A DNA stretch of 64,000 nt from Mycolicibacterium neoaurum ATCC 25795 (GCF_000691525.1 NZ_JMDW01000013.1:62001-126000); one strand, 5' to 3'; counted from the first letter of the stretch, positions 16,205 to 25,010 are shown. A program made the numbers and translations. The notes: generated from the letters alone by a model not told the origin.

Positions 16205-16819
16205 TTGGCGACATTCCTGGTGGACCTGTCGGCGGAGCTCATGCGCCAACGGCTCCGTGAAGCGCTGACGGTGTACGTCCAGGCGATGAACTATCCGCGC
16301 GGCACCGAGGAACAGCGCGCCTCGATGTGGCTGGAGCACACCCGTCGCCTCGGCTGGAAGGCCGTCGCCGCACTGCGCACCGACGCCACCGACGTGGACT
16401 CCCCCGCCGTCCTCGATTCCGCGCAGATGCTGGGTATCGCCTACGGGTACCGCGGGGCCCCCGATCAGTGGTGGCAGCAACAGGTGGTGCACGGGTTGCG
16501 TCGGCGGGGTGCCGAAGCGGCCTCGGTCGAACCGCTGCTCGCGGACTATTTCGAGCTGACCGAACTGCACATCCACCCTCACGCCCAGGGCCACGGACTC
16601 GGCGAGGCACTGGCCCGCCGACTGCTGGCCGGACGCAGCGAGGCCCACGTGTTGCTCTCCACCCCCGAGATCAACGAAGAGGCGAACCGCGCCTGGCGGC
16701 TGTACCGCAGGCTCGGGTTCGGCGATGTCATCCGGGACTACCATTTCGCCGGCGACCCACGCCCCTTCGCCATCCTGGGCCGACGATTACCCCTTGACCA
16801 GGCGCCCGGCACCGATTGA
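16205..16819 (+). CDS. GNAT-family N-acetyltransferase (Rv2170 type)
   Basis: 204-aa protein with the GNAT acetyl-CoA fold: the ELTELHIHPHAQGHGLG segment carries the pyrophosphate-binding Q/R-x-x-G-x-G/A signature, followed by NRAWRLYRRLGF, the usual last helix and strand. The start is TTG at 16205, with a GAAGGA ribosome site about 8 nt upstream and no better start. The M. tuberculosis homologue Rv2170 has been reported to acetylate isocitrate dehydrogenase; whether this one does is unknown. It is transcribed divergently from the DUF3040 gene and followed by lppM. Confidence 0.88.
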   Translation: MATFLVDLSAELMRQRLREALTVYVQAMNYPRGTEEQRASMWLEHTRRLGWKAVAALRTDATDVDSPAVLDSAQMLGIAYGYRGAPDQWWQQQVVHGLRRRGAEAASVEPLLADYFELTELHIHPHAQGHGLGEALARRLLAGRSEAHVLLSTPEINEEANRAWRLYRRLGFGDVIRDYHFAGDPRPFAILGRRLPLDQAPGTD

Positions 16820-16833
16820 GCACGCGGGTCTGG

Positions 16834-16839
16834 CACGAT
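16834..16839 (+). promoter_or_regulatory. Putative -10 for leaderless lppM
   Basis: CACGAT followed by 6 nt and then the GTG start of lppM. No ribosome site is visible. A weak match to TANNNT. Confidence 0.35.
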
Positions 16840-16845
16840 TAGCGG

Positions 16846-17538
16846 GTGTTCGTCCGCTCACACCGTCCACGGCGCCGCCGGCTCGCCGCGTTGGTCCTGC
16901 TGCTGCTGATCCTGGTTCCGTTCGCCGTGGGCTGCGTGCGGGTCCGCGCGTCGCTCACGGTCTCCCCCGACGATCGCGTCTCCGGCCAGATCGTCGCGGC
17001 CAGCAAGGCGCGTGACGGCGAGGACAAGGGACCGCAGCTGTTGAACTCGCTGCCGTTCAGCAACAAGGTTGCCGTCTCGCGCTACGAACGCGGCGACTAC
17101 GTCGGATCGCAGGCGGTGTTCTCCGACCTGACCTTCGCCGAACTCCCGCAGCTGGCGAACATGAACAGCGATGCCGCCGGCGTGGACATCTCGCTGCGCC
17201 GCGCCGGTGACCTGGTCATCCTGGAGGGCCGGGTCGATCTGACCACCCTCAACGATCCCGAAGCCGACGTCACGCTCAGCGTCGCGTTCCCCGGCGAGGT
17301 CACCTCCACCAACGGTGACCAGGTATCGGGCGAGGTCGTCGAATGGAAGCTCAAGCCCGGCATCGTCACCACCATGAACGCCCAGGCACGCTACACCGAC
17401 CCCAGCGCTCGATCGTTCACCACCGCGGCGATCTGGCTCACCGTGGGCTCCTTCGTGGTCGCCGGCCTGCTCGGCTGGCTGGCCTGGGCGAGTCGGGACC
17501 GGTCACCGAAGGTCGGCGAAGGGGCCCAGCCGTCGTGA
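16846..17538 (+). CDS. lppM: Lipoprotein LppM
   Basis: Envelope lipoprotein with an arginine-rich N-region, a hydrophobic core and a lipobox ending VGC (Cys30). A mixed alpha/beta extracytoplasmic domain follows, and a second transmembrane helix lies near residues 190-215 before a short cytoplasmic tail. The 230-aa length and the position between an Rv2170-type GNAT and idsA2 match M. tuberculosis lppM (Rv2171), which has been linked to phagocytosis. The GTG start at 16846 is probably leaderless. Confidence 0.88.
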   Translation: MFVRSHRPRRRRLAALVLLLLILVPFAVGCVRVRASLTVSPDDRVSGQIVAASKARDGEDKGPQLLNSLPFSNKVAVSRYERGDYVGSQAVFSDLTFAELPQLANMNSDAAGVDISLRRAGDLVILEGRVDLTTLNDPEADVTLSVAFPGEVTSTNGDQVSGEVVEWKLKPGIVTTMNAQARYTDPSARSFTTAAIWLTVGSFVVAGLLGWLAWASRDRSPKVGEGAQPS

Positions 17539-17655
17539 GATGGCCGTCGTGGCCGAGACCGTGCCGGGTCGTCATCGCGCGCGATCCCGCGCCGCCGAAA
17601 GCATAATGACGTGGTCGCGAGCGCGCCTGTCCACCGATCACCGGGCGGGACGCTC

Positions 17656-17661
17656 TAGGCT
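17656..17661 (+). promoter_or_regulatory. Putative -10 element for idsA2
   Basis: TAGGCT matches TANNNT and would start transcription about 40 nt before the proposed CTG start. That leaves a short leader containing the GAAAGGGG ribosome site at 17693-17700. Confidence 0.45.
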
Positions 17662-17706
17662 TGAGGAGTCGGGGGTCGAGAAACCGACATCAGAAAGGGG
17701 CGTCCG

Positions 17707-18798
17707 CTGAGCGTCGATACAGCGGCACCGACAGCCGTCGAACTGGTCAATGCCGTCGTCGAGGAACTGCGACAGTACCTCGACGAACGCCGTCGCGAGT
17801 CCGCGTATATCGGTCCCGAGTACGCCGAGCTGACCGCCGCACTCGAGGAGTTCGTGTTGCGCGGGGGCAAACGCCTGCGCCCCGCGTTCGCCTACTGGGG
17901 CTGGCGCGCGGTCGCCGGGACGAACCGGTCCTCCGACACCCAGGCCCTGCGGTTGTTCTCCGCGCTGGAGCTGCTGCACGCGTGCGCGCTCGCCCACGAT
18001 GACGTGATCGACGCATCGGCCACCCGTCGCGGGCTGCCCACCGTGCACCGACACTTCGCCGACCGGCATCGCGCCAACAACTGGCACGGTTCGCCCGAGC
18101 AGTTCGGCCTGTCGGCCGCCATCCTGCTCGGCGATCTGTCGCTGGTGTGGGCCGATGACATCGTGGCGACCGCCGATCTGCCCGCCGACGCCCACCTGCG
18201 GGTGCACAAGGTATGGGGCGATATCCGCACCGAGGTGCTCGGCGGCCAATACCTCGACATCGTCGCCGAGGCCAGCGGCGCCGACACGGTGGCATCGGCG
18301 ATGAACGTCAACACCTACAAGACCGCCTCCTACACGGTGTCGCGCCCGCTGCAGCTCGGTGCTGCCGCCGCCGCAGACCGGCCGGAGATCCAGCAGATCT
18401 TCCATCAGGTCGGCAACGATCTCGGGGTGGCCTTCCAGCTGCGCGACGATGTGCTCGGCGTGTTCGGCGATCCGGCGATCACCGGTAAGCCCTCCGGTGA
18501 CGATCTGCGCTCGGGTAAGCGGACCGTGCTGCTCGCCGAGGCGGTCGAACTGGCCCGACGCACCGATCCCGCCGCGGCCAAGCTGATCGGCGAGTCGATC
18601 GGGACCGAACTGACCGATGTCGCGGTCAAGGAGGTGTGTTCGGCCATCGAGTCGGTCGGCGCGCTGGCGGCCGTCGAGGACCGTATCGAGCAACTGCACC
18701 GACGGGCCCTCGACGCATTGAACGCCGCCGATATCGATCCGCAGGCCAAGATCGGCCTCGCCGAGTTGGCCGGCCTGGCGTCGAACCGGTCCGCCTGA
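17707..18798 (+). CDS. idsA2: Polyprenyl (geranylgeranyl) diphosphate synthase IdsA2, CTG start
   Basis: Trans-isoprenyl diphosphate synthase that elongates allylic diphosphates for polyprenols and other isoprenoids. It has GGKRLRP, the first Asp-rich motif HDDVID (D98, D99, D102) and the second motif QLRDDVLG (D247, D248). The frame has no ATG, GTG or TTG between the in-frame stops at 17656/17662 and GTG 17854. Starting at 17854 would remove the conserved N-terminal helix (ELRQYLDERRR) seen in homologues. CTG 17707 lies 6 nt after a strong GAAAGGGG, giving 363 aa. It ends 4 nt before mptA. Confidence 0.88.
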   Translation: MSVDTAAPTAVELVNAVVEELRQYLDERRRESAYIGPEYAELTAALEEFVLRGGKRLRPAFAYWGWRAVAGTNRSSDTQALRLFSALELLHACALAHDDVIDASATRRGLPTVHRHFADRHRANNWHGSPEQFGLSAAILLGDLSLVWADDIVATADLPADAHLRVHKVWGDIRTEVLGGQYLDIVAEASGADTVASAMNVNTYKTASYTVSRPLQLGAAAAADRPEIQQIFHQVGNDLGVAFQLRDDVLGVFGDPAITGKPSGDDLRSGKRTVLLAEAVELARRTDPAAAKLIGESIGTELTDVAVKEVCSAIESVGALAAVEDRIEQLHRRALDALNAADIDPQAKIGLAELAGLASNRSA

Positions 18799-18802
18799 GG
18801 AC

Positions 18803-20302
18803 ATGACCGCATCGGTATCGGACGCGCCGGAGACGCGCGGACACCTCGCTCGGCTGTGGGCGTTCGCCATCTCGGTCGAGGCGCGGCCGGCCCGATTGGG
18901 GTTTCTCGGCGCGATACTGATCGCCGCCGGTGGGCTCGGCGCGGGCAGCACCCGACTGCACGATCCGCTGCTGGAATCGCTGCACATGTCCTGGCTGCGG
19001 TTCGGGCATGGACTGGTGCTCTCTTCGATCCTGCTGTGGGGCGGAGTGGCCGTCATGTTGCTGGCCTGGCTGTGGCTGGGTCGACGCGTGGTCGATCGCA
19101 CCGCGACGCAGTACACGATGCTGGCCACCACCGGGTTCTGGTTGGTGCCGCTGCTGCTGAGCGCGCCGGTGTTCAGCCGTGACACCTACTCCTACCTCGC
19201 CCAGGGCGCGTTGCTGCGCGACGGGTTCGACCCCTATGTGGTCGGACCCGTCGAGAACGTGAACTCGTTGTTGGACAACGTCAGTCCGATCTGGACGACG
19301 ACCACGGCACCGTACGGTCCCGCATTCATCCTGGTGGCCAAGTTCGTCACCATGATCGTCGGCAACAACGTCGTCGGCGGCACCATGCTGCTGCGCCTGT
19401 GCATGCTGCCCGGACTGGCACTGCTGATCTGGGCCACCCCGCGGGTGGCCCGCCATCTGGGCGCCAACCCTGCTGCCGCACTGTGGATCTGCGTACTGAA
19501 TCCGTTGGTGATCATCCACCTCATGGGCGGGGTGCACAACGAGATGCTGATGGTCGGCCTGATGATGGCGGCGATCGCGCTGACCTTCGGCGGCCGGCCG
19601 ATCCTCGGGGTCGGTTTCATCGCCACCGCGGTCGCCGTGAAGGCGACGGCGGGTATCGCGTTGCCGTTCATGGTCTGGGTGTGGATGAGGAGGCTGCGCG
19701 ACACCAGGGGCTACCGCCCGGTGCCTGCCTTCGCCTTCGCCACCGCCGCGTCGGTGGTGATCTTCGGCGCCGTGTTCGCGGTGCTGTCGCTACTGGCCGG
19801 GGTCGGCCTCGGCTGGCTGACCGCGCTGGCCGGTTCGGTGAAGATCATCAACTGGCTGACCCTGCCGACGGCGTTCGCGAACATGATCAACGCCCTCGTC
19901 GGCATGGTCATGCCGGTGAACTTCTACGCGGTCCTCGAGATCACCAGGATCATCGGCATCGCGATCATCGCGATCTCGCTTCCGCTGTTGTGGTGGCGGT
20001 TCCGGCACACCGACCGCGAAGCGCTGGTGGGCACCACGCTGGCGATGGGCGTCGTGGTGTTGTTCGTCCCGGCCGCGTTGCCCTGGTACTACACCTGGCC
20101 GCTGGCGACGCTGTCGACGCTGTGGCAGAGCCGGACCGCGGTCGCACTGATCGCCGGTTTCTCCACCTGGATCATGGTGATCTTCAAGCCCGACGGTTCG
20201 CACGGCATGTACTCGCTGCTGCAGGTCGCGCTGGCGACCGGATGTGCGGTTCTCGCCTGGTATCTGCTGTCGCGGGCCCCGGAGGAACCGGCTCGTCAGT
20301 AG
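18803..20302 (+). CDS. mptA: Alpha-(1->6)-mannopyranosyltransferase MptA
   Basis: Polytopic GT-C glycosyltransferase that uses polyprenyl-phosphate mannose to extend the alpha-1,6-mannan backbone of lipomannan and lipoarabinomannan on the periplasmic side. 499 aa with about a dozen hydrophobic segments. The first extracytoplasmic loop has FSRDTYSYLAQG, the acidic GT-C motif. The position directly after idsA2 (4-nt gap) matches Rv2173-Rv2174 and links polyprenol supply to a polyprenol-dependent transferase. Start ATG 18803. It converges on the Rv2175c-type gene. Confidence 0.92.
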   Translation: MTASVSDAPETRGHLARLWAFAISVEARPARLGFLGAILIAAGGLGAGSTRLHDPLLESLHMSWLRFGHGLVLSSILLWGGVAVMLLAWLWLGRRVVDRTATQYTMLATTGFWLVPLLLSAPVFSRDTYSYLAQGALLRDGFDPYVVGPVENVNSLLDNVSPIWTTTTAPYGPAFILVAKFVTMIVGNNVVGGTMLLRLCMLPGLALLIWATPRVARHLGANPAAALWICVLNPLVIIHLMGGVHNEMLMVGLMMAAIALTFGGRPILGVGFIATAVAVKATAGIALPFMVWVWMRRLRDTRGYRPVPAFAFATAASVVIFGAVFAVLSLLAGVGLGWLTALAGSVKIINWLTLPTAFANMINALVGMVMPVNFYAVLEITRIIGIAIIAISLPLLWWRFRHTDREALVGTTLAMGVVVLFVPAALPWYYTWPLATLSTLWQSRTAVALIAGFSTWIMVIFKPDGSHGMYSLLQVALATGCAVLAWYLLSRAPEEPARQ

Positions 20303-20307
20303 GCCAA

Positions 20308-20350
20308 GACGGCGAGCCGTCTAATTAGCCACGACGGCGAGCCGTCTAAT
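20308..20350. repeat. Tandem hairpin repeat between mptA and the Rv2175c-type gene
   Basis: GACGGCGAGCCGTCTAAT occurs twice (20308-20325 and 20333-20350), a 25-bp period. Each copy contains a 6-bp stem GACGGC/GCCGTC with a 2-nt loop. The second copy overlaps the stop codon of the minus-strand gene. It lies between convergent genes and may act as a weak bidirectional terminator. Confidence 0.7.
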
Positions 20351-20747
20351 AAGCCATCGCCTGTGCGCGGCGGATGACCTCACGCGCCTGATGTGAGCGC
20401 AGGGCGTCGACCGGCCGCGCATTGGCCTGCTTCTCGGTGCTGCCGTCACGGCTCAGGGTCAGCGAGGGGTCCGGGGTGAACAACCATCGCATCGATTCGG
20501 TGACGTCGAATCCACCGTCACGCAGCACCACCAACAGGCCCGGCAGTGGTTTGACGACCCGCCCGTTCTCGTCGAAGAACACCTTGGGCACGACCACGGC
20601 ACCGTCGCGGCGCACGCCGACGAGGTGACCGTCGCGCAGGTGCTGGTTGACCTTGCTGACCGAGACGCCGAGCAATTTCGACACCTGGGACAGGTCGAGT
20701 ACGGCTTCGTCGGGATCGAGGATGTCAGCGGACGCCGGGATGCTCAC
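20346..20747 (-). CDS. Winged-helix DNA-binding protein (Rv2175c type)
   Basis: 133-aa DNA-binding protein. The N-terminal half holds a helix-turn-helix (LDLSQVSKLLGVSVSKVNQHL), the C-terminal half a conserved domain ending RAQAMAY. The M. tuberculosis homologue Rv2175c is a known phosphorylation substrate of PknL, encoded divergently next door as here. I place the start at GTG 20747: TAGACT stands 7 nt upstream on the minus strand, the leaderless spacing, whereas the longer open frame runs into the pknL leader. Target genes cannot be read from the sequence. Confidence 0.88.
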   Translation of the reverse strand: MSIPASADILDPDEAVLDLSQVSKLLGVSVSKVNQHLRDGHLVGVRRDGAVVVPKVFFDENGRVVKPLPGLLVVLRDGGFDVTESMRWLFTPDPSLTLSRDGSTEKQANARPVDALRSHQAREVIRRAQAMAY

Positions 20748-20754
20748 CGGACAG

Positions 20755-20760
20755 AGTCTA
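20755..20760 (-). promoter_or_regulatory. -10 for the leaderless Rv2175c-type gene
   Basis: Minus-strand TAGACT, 7 nt, then GTG. No ribosome site. It defines the start at 20747. Confidence 0.6.
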
Positions 20761-20810
20761 AGGGCCCCGGCCCTCGCCCGGAGGTGGAAGGTCGATGCGG
20801 ACCGGATCCG

Positions 20811-20816
20811 TACCAT
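20811..20816 (+). promoter_or_regulatory. -10 for leaderless pknL
   Basis: TACCAT, 7 nt, then GTG 20824. The hexamer overlaps the alternative ATG at 20815, which argues for the GTG. Confidence 0.5.
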
Positions 20817-20823
20817 GTCTGCG

Positions 20824-22071
20824 GTGGACACCTACCAGCGCACCGACCCCCTCGTCGGAAGCCTGCTGGAGGGGCGCTATCTGATCGAGACCACCATCGC
20901 CGCCGGCGGGATGTCGACCGTGTACCGCGGTGTGGACACCCGGTTGGACCGTCCCGTCGCGGTGAAGGTGATGGATTCCCGCTACTCCCGCGACGAGGCG
21001 TTCCTGGTCCGGTTCCAGCGCGAGGCCCGCACCGTGGCAAGGCTCAAGGGTGACGGCCTGGTCGCCGTCTACGACCAGGGCGGCGGCGGACCGGACGGGC
21101 CTGCTCCGTACCTGGTGATGGAACTGGTCGACGGCGGCACGCTACGTGAGCTGTTGCGTGAGCGGGGGCCGATGCCGCCGCATGCCGCGGCCGCCGTGCT
21201 CGGCCCGATCTGTCGCGGGCTGGCGGTGGCGCACGCGGCGGGGTTGGTGCACCGCGATGTCAAACCCGAGAACGTGCTGATCTCCGATGACGGCGAGGTC
21301 AAGATCGCGGACTTCGGTCTGGTTCGGGCGGTGGCCGAGGCGGGCGTCACCTCCACCAGCGTCATCCTCGGCACCGCGGCCTACCTGTCGCCCGAGCAGG
21401 TCGCCACCGGCGACAGCGCGCCGAGCAGCGATGTGTATGCAGTCGGCGTACTCGCCTACGAATTGCTTACGGGCCGAACCCCTTTCACCGGCGATACCGC
21501 GCTGTCGGTGGCCTACCAGCGGATGGACAACGACGTTCCGCCGCCGAGTGCGGCGATCGCCGGGGTACCCGCGCAGTTCGACGCGTTGGTGGCACGGGCG
21601 ACCGCTCGCGACCCGCACGCCCGTTTCGAAGATGCCGGTGAACTCGGTGAGGCACTGGCCGATGTGGTCGATGAGCTGGGGCTGCCGCCGTTCCGGGTTC
21701 CGGCCCCGCGCCAGTCGGCCCAGCACCGGGCCGCCACCGCGGCGCAGCGCCCCGGCGGCGACGAGAACCGCGCCGCTGCCCGACCGCCGGCCCCGTACCG
21801 GCCGACCCGTCAGCTACCCGCCGTCGGAGCCGATGACCCGACCGACGCCCACCGTCCCGACGCCGATCAGCAGGACGCCGATCGCTACGACGATGCCCAA
21901 TACCAGCCGGTCACAGGACAATTCGCCGGTGTCGAACTCGAGGAGTTCCACTGGGCGCGGCAGCGCGCCAAACGTGTGCTGCTGGCCTGGGTCCTGGTGA
22001 TCCTGACGCTGACCGGGCTGCTCGCCGCCGGCGCGTGGACGCTGGGCAACAACCTGGCCAACCTGATCTGA
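20824..22071 (+). CDS. pknL: Serine/threonine protein kinase PknL
   Basis: Hanks-type transmembrane kinase. The N-terminal kinase domain shows AAGGMSTVYRG, catalytic Lys48 in VAVKVMD, HRDVKPEN (143-150), DFG (163-165), the activation loop with TST (177-179) and GTAAYLSPEQ. A Pro/Asp-rich juxtamembrane region and one transmembrane helix (the last 30 residues) follow. Only about eight residues extend outside, so there is no sensor domain, as in M. tuberculosis PknL. GTG 20824 is favoured by a TACCAT 7 nt upstream; ATG 20815 is the alternative (three more residues). Its likely substrate is the divergently encoded HTH protein. Confidence 0.94.
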   Translation: MDTYQRTDPLVGSLLEGRYLIETTIAAGGMSTVYRGVDTRLDRPVAVKVMDSRYSRDEAFLVRFQREARTVARLKGDGLVAVYDQGGGGPDGPAPYLVMELVDGGTLRELLRERGPMPPHAAAAVLGPICRGLAVAHAAGLVHRDVKPENVLISDDGEVKIADFGLVRAVAEAGVTSTSVILGTAAYLSPEQVATGDSAPSSDVYAVGVLAYELLTGRTPFTGDTALSVAYQRMDNDVPPPSAAIAGVPAQFDALVARATARDPHARFEDAGELGEALADVVDELGLPPFRVPAPRQSAQHRAATAAQRPGGDENRAAARPPAPYRPTRQLPAVGADDPTDAHRPDADQQDADRYDDAQYQPVTGQFAGVELEEFHWARQRAKRVLLAWVLVILTLTGLLAAGAWTLGNNLANLI

Positions 22072-22075
22072 ATCC

Positions 22076-23485
22076 CTAGTCGCGCAACATCTCCGCGACC
22101 AGGAAGGCCAGCTCGAGGCTCTGCTGGGTGTTCAGCCGCGGATCGCACGCGGTCTCGTACCGGCCCGCCAGATCATGGTCGGAGATGTCCTGCGCCCCAC
22201 CCAGACATTCGGTGACGTTCTCGCCGGTGATCTCGACGTGGATACCGCCGGGGTGGGTGCCCAATGCCCGGTGCACCTCGAAGAAGCCCTGCACCTCGTC
22301 GACGATGCGATCGAAATGGCGGGTCTTGTATCCGGTGGAGGATTCATGGGTGTTGCCGTGCATCGGATCGCACTGCCAGATCACCTGATGGCCGGCGGCC
22401 TGCACCTTCTCGATGATGGCGGGCAGCACATCGCGGACCTTCTGGTTACCCATCCGGCTGATCAGGGTCAGCCGGCCGGCCTCGTTGCGCGGGTCGAGGC
22501 GTTCGACGTACTCGACAGCCAGCTCCGGGGAGGTGGTCGGTCCGATCTTGATGCCGATCGGGTTGGCGATCACCTCGGCCAGTGCGACGTGTGCGCCGTC
22601 GATCTGGCGGGTGCGCTCCCCGATCCACAGGTAGTGGGCGGACAGGTCGTAGAGCTTGGGCGCCGAGGGCTCGGCCACCGGCTCGGCCGGATCGGCGGTG
22701 TCCATCCGCAGCATGGCCCGTTCGTAGTCCAGCACCAGCGCCTCATGGCTGGCGTAGATCTCGGCGGTGTCCAGGTTGCGGTCGTTGACTCCGCAGGCGC
22801 TCATGAACCGCAGACCGCGGTCGATCTCCCCGGCCAGCGCCTCATAGCGGGCTCCCGCCGGCGAGGTGCGCACGAACTCGCGATTCCAGTCGTGGACGGC
22901 CTGCAACGACGCCATCCCCGAGGAGGTCAGCGCGCGCACCAGGTTCATCGCGGCACTGGCGTTGGCGTAGGCGCGGACCAGCCGGGAGGCGTCGTGCTGG
23001 CGTATCGCGTCGTCGGGGGCGAATCCGTTGATCATGTCCCCGCGGTAGGACTTCAGGCCCAGCGCGTCGGTGTCCGAGGACCGCGGTTTGGCGTACTGCC
23101 CGGCGATACGGGCGACCTTCACCACCGGCATGCTGGCGCCGTAGGTCAGCACCACGGCCATCTGCAACAGCGTGCGGATGTTGGCCCGGATATGCGGTTC
23201 GGTGTTGTCGACGAAGGTCTCGGCGCAGTCCCCGCCCTGCAGCAGGAAGGCCTCACCACGGGCGACCGCGGCAAGCTGGGTCTTGAGCTTCTCGACCTCG
23301 GTAGGCACCGTGATCGGCGGCACGCTCTCCAGCACGGTGCGCATGGCCTTGGCCTGACCGGCATCCCAGCTCGGCTGCTGCAGTGCCGGCTTGGCCAGCG
23401 CGGCGTCGAGCCGCTGCCGCAGGTCCCCTGGCAGCGGTGGGAGGTCCGGCAGCTGATCGATGGGCACGTCGACGGTCCAGTTCAC
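22076..23485 (-). CDS. aroG: 3-deoxy-D-arabino-heptulosonate 7-phosphate synthase, class II
   Basis: First enzyme of the shikimate pathway: condenses phosphoenolpyruvate and erythrose 4-phosphate to DAHP. The plant-like class II type is clear from the segments ELQ/LLQGGDCAETF, KVARIAGQYAKPRSS, SYRGDMINGF, WIGERTR and CDPMHGNT. 469 aa is normal. GTG start at 23485, with minus-strand TACCAT 6 nt upstream, fits a leaderless message. It converges with pknL with only 4 nt between the stops. Confidence 0.96.
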   Translation of the reverse strand: MNWTVDVPIDQLPDLPPLPGDLRQRLDAALAKPALQQPSWDAGQAKAMRTVLESVPPITVPTEVEKLKTQLAAVARGEAFLLQGGDCAETFVDNTEPHIRANIRTLLQMAVVLTYGASMPVVKVARIAGQYAKPRSSDTDALGLKSYRGDMINGFAPDDAIRQHDASRLVRAYANASAAMNLVRALTSSGMASLQAVHDWNREFVRTSPAGARYEALAGEIDRGLRFMSACGVNDRNLDTAEIYASHEALVLDYERAMLRMDTADPAEPVAEPSAPKLYDLSAHYLWIGERTRQIDGAHVALAEVIANPIGIKIGPTTSPELAVEYVERLDPRNEAGRLTLISRMGNQKVRDVLPAIIEKVQAAGHQVIWQCDPMHGNTHESSTGYKTRHFDRIVDEVQGFFEVHRALGTHPGGIHVEITGENVTECLGGAQDISDHDLAGRYETACDPRLNTQQSLELAFLVAEMLRD

Positions 23486-23491
23486 CGCTCC

Positions 23492-23497
23492 ATGGTA
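23492..23497 (-). promoter_or_regulatory. -10 for leaderless aroG
   Basis: Minus-strand TACCAT, 6 nt, then the GTG start of aroG. No ribosome site is visible. Confidence 0.55.
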
Positions 23498-23564
23498 GCG
23501 GTGACCGAAATCCGTTCGGACCGGCCATACCTGCAGCTCAGGCGGCTCCCACCGGCAGGCGCGA

Positions 23565-24071
23565 TCAGCCGCCCGAGCGCGCCGCCCAGGCGCCGTCGTC
23601 GGTCATCAGCTCGTAGCGCCGCAGGTTGTGCCGCGCATCGACCAGCGCATCGTGGGCATCGCGCGGTCGCGGTGGCATCCGAGGGGAGCCCCGCTCCTCC
23701 CAGAACTGGCGCAACTCCCTGGTGAAGCGCGGGATCGCCGGCGGCAGGTCGGTCATCGGGCCCCACAGCTGGCACAGCACCACATGGTCGTAGGCACCCA
23801 CCCACGCCCACAGCTCGATGGGTTCGTCACCGTCGATATCGAAGAAGTCTTCCAGCTCGCTGCGGATCTGGCGGCGCGAGCGCCACAGCTTCGACGACGG
23901 TGACGGCAGCTTGGGCAGCACGTTCTTGCGCACCCAGCTGCCGGCCCGGTCGGGATCGAATTCTGTTGATATCGCGTAATACTCACGACCGTCCTCGGCG
24001 GCGACCCCGATCGAGATCAGTTCGATGGTGCGGCCGTCGTCGATGAATTCGGTGTCGTAGAAATAGCGCAT
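23565..24071 (-). CDS. 3'-5' exoribonuclease (Rv2179c type)
   Basis: 168-aa DEDDh-type nuclease. It begins MRYFYDTEF with catalytic Asp6 and Glu8, has an Asp in the AYDHVVL segment and ends with the AHDALVDARHN motif that supplies the His and the last Asp. The M. tuberculosis homologue Rv2179c has been shown to be a 3' exoribonuclease trimming 3' overhangs of double-stranded RNA. The start ATG at 24071 follows the stop of the upstream membrane protein gene with a 1-nt gap, so the two are translationally coupled. Confidence 0.9.
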   Translation of the reverse strand: MRYFYDTEFIDDGRTIELISIGVAAEDGREYYAISTEFDPDRAGSWVRKNVLPKLPSPSSKLWRSRRQIRSELEDFFDIDGDEPIELWAWVGAYDHVVLCQLWGPMTDLPPAIPRFTRELRQFWEERGSPRMPPRPRDAHDALVDARHNLRRYELMTDDGAWAARSGG

Positions 24072-24072
24072 C

Positions 24073-24930
24073 TCAGGCCGCTCCCTGGCTGGGCGCCGGT
24101 GCGGCGTGGATCTCGCGGTCCAGTTCCTCGTTGACCAACGCGTCGTCGGGGAAATGCGGCTCGCCGGCCACCACGTGCTGGACCCACAGCTTGGCCTGCA
24201 CCACGGGCCTGCGCAGACGCCGCTCCCGTTCCAGCGCCTTGTGCATCTTGCGCGGCCTGCTCGTGTAGCGCCACCGCGCCCACGGCGCATGCGGTCGCGA
24301 CAGCCGGATCGCCCCGACGAACAGCAGTGGGGTGATGAACATGCCGACCAGACCGGTCCACACCTTGCCCTTGAGCAGCACCACCACCGCCAGCGCGAGC
24401 GTGAGCACGGCCGCGACGATCACCGCGATCCGTGCCTCGATGGAATCATCGGACTGCCAGATGTCGATATCGAAGAAGGACAGCGGGCTGAACCCGAGGA
24501 CCAGCAGTCCGGCCACCGCGATGGCCACGAACACCGCGTCCACCGAGGTCCGGCCGTCCTCGGACCAATACACGTCCTGCAGGTGCAGGATCAGTGCGAA
24601 CTCGTCGAGCACCAGGGCTGCGCCGATACCGAAAAAGACTGCCGCGACGGTGAACTCCGCCACTCCCCCGTTGACGGCCAGGGTCACCATGGCCACCCCG
24701 GAGACCATCACCAGGATGATGCCGATCACCACGTGATGCAGATGCACACCCCCGCCGACGGAGAGATTGCGCGGTTGCCACCACTTGCGCGGCCCGTCGG
24801 TGCTCGGATGACTCCTGATGTAGCGCACCACCAGACGGGTCAGCACGAACGTCAGGATGAAGGCGATCAGGCAGCACAGCAGCGGAAGACGGTCAGCCGG
24901 GACGAAGTCCAGCTGCAGATTCGGGGGCAC
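24073..24930 (-). CDS. Conserved integral membrane protein (Rv2180c type)
   Basis: 285-aa polytopic protein with about seven hydrophobic segments in the first 210 residues and a basic, charged cytoplasmic C-terminus. The loop after the first helix contains WWQPRNLSVGGGVHLHH, with conserved histidines that could bind metal, but no known enzyme family is evident to me. Start GTG 24930 gives the PPNLQLDF N-terminus; the open frame upstream of it is a shadow. It is coupled to the exoribonuclease downstream and transcribed divergently from the mannosyltransferase gene. Function unknown. Confidence 0.82.
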   Translation of the reverse strand: MPPNLQLDFVPADRLPLLCCLIAFILTFVLTRLVVRYIRSHPSTDGPRKWWQPRNLSVGGGVHLHHVVIGIILVMVSGVAMVTLAVNGGVAEFTVAAVFFGIGAALVLDEFALILHLQDVYWSEDGRTSVDAVFVAIAVAGLLVLGFSPLSFFDIDIWQSDDSIEARIAVIVAAVLTLALAVVVLLKGKVWTGLVGMFITPLLFVGAIRLSRPHAPWARWRYTSRPRKMHKALERERRLRRPVVQAKLWVQHVVAGEPHFPDDALVNEELDREIHAAPAPSQGAA

Positions 24931-25010
24931 GGCGTTCGAATTTACGCCGGTCCAGCGAATTCGCGGGGTATCGGCGGACCTGTCACGTCCAGCGCGTCGC
25001 CGCGCACCGA

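Noticed and set aside
17663..17860. Frameshift at the idsA2 5' end
   Set aside because: The frame is continuous and encodes conserved residues from CTG 17707; a non-standard start explains it without an indel.
17638..19185. 515-codon minus-strand open frame over idsA2 and mptA
   Set aside because: Antisense shadow produced by high G+C at third positions; no recognisable motif, and both plus-strand genes are well conserved.
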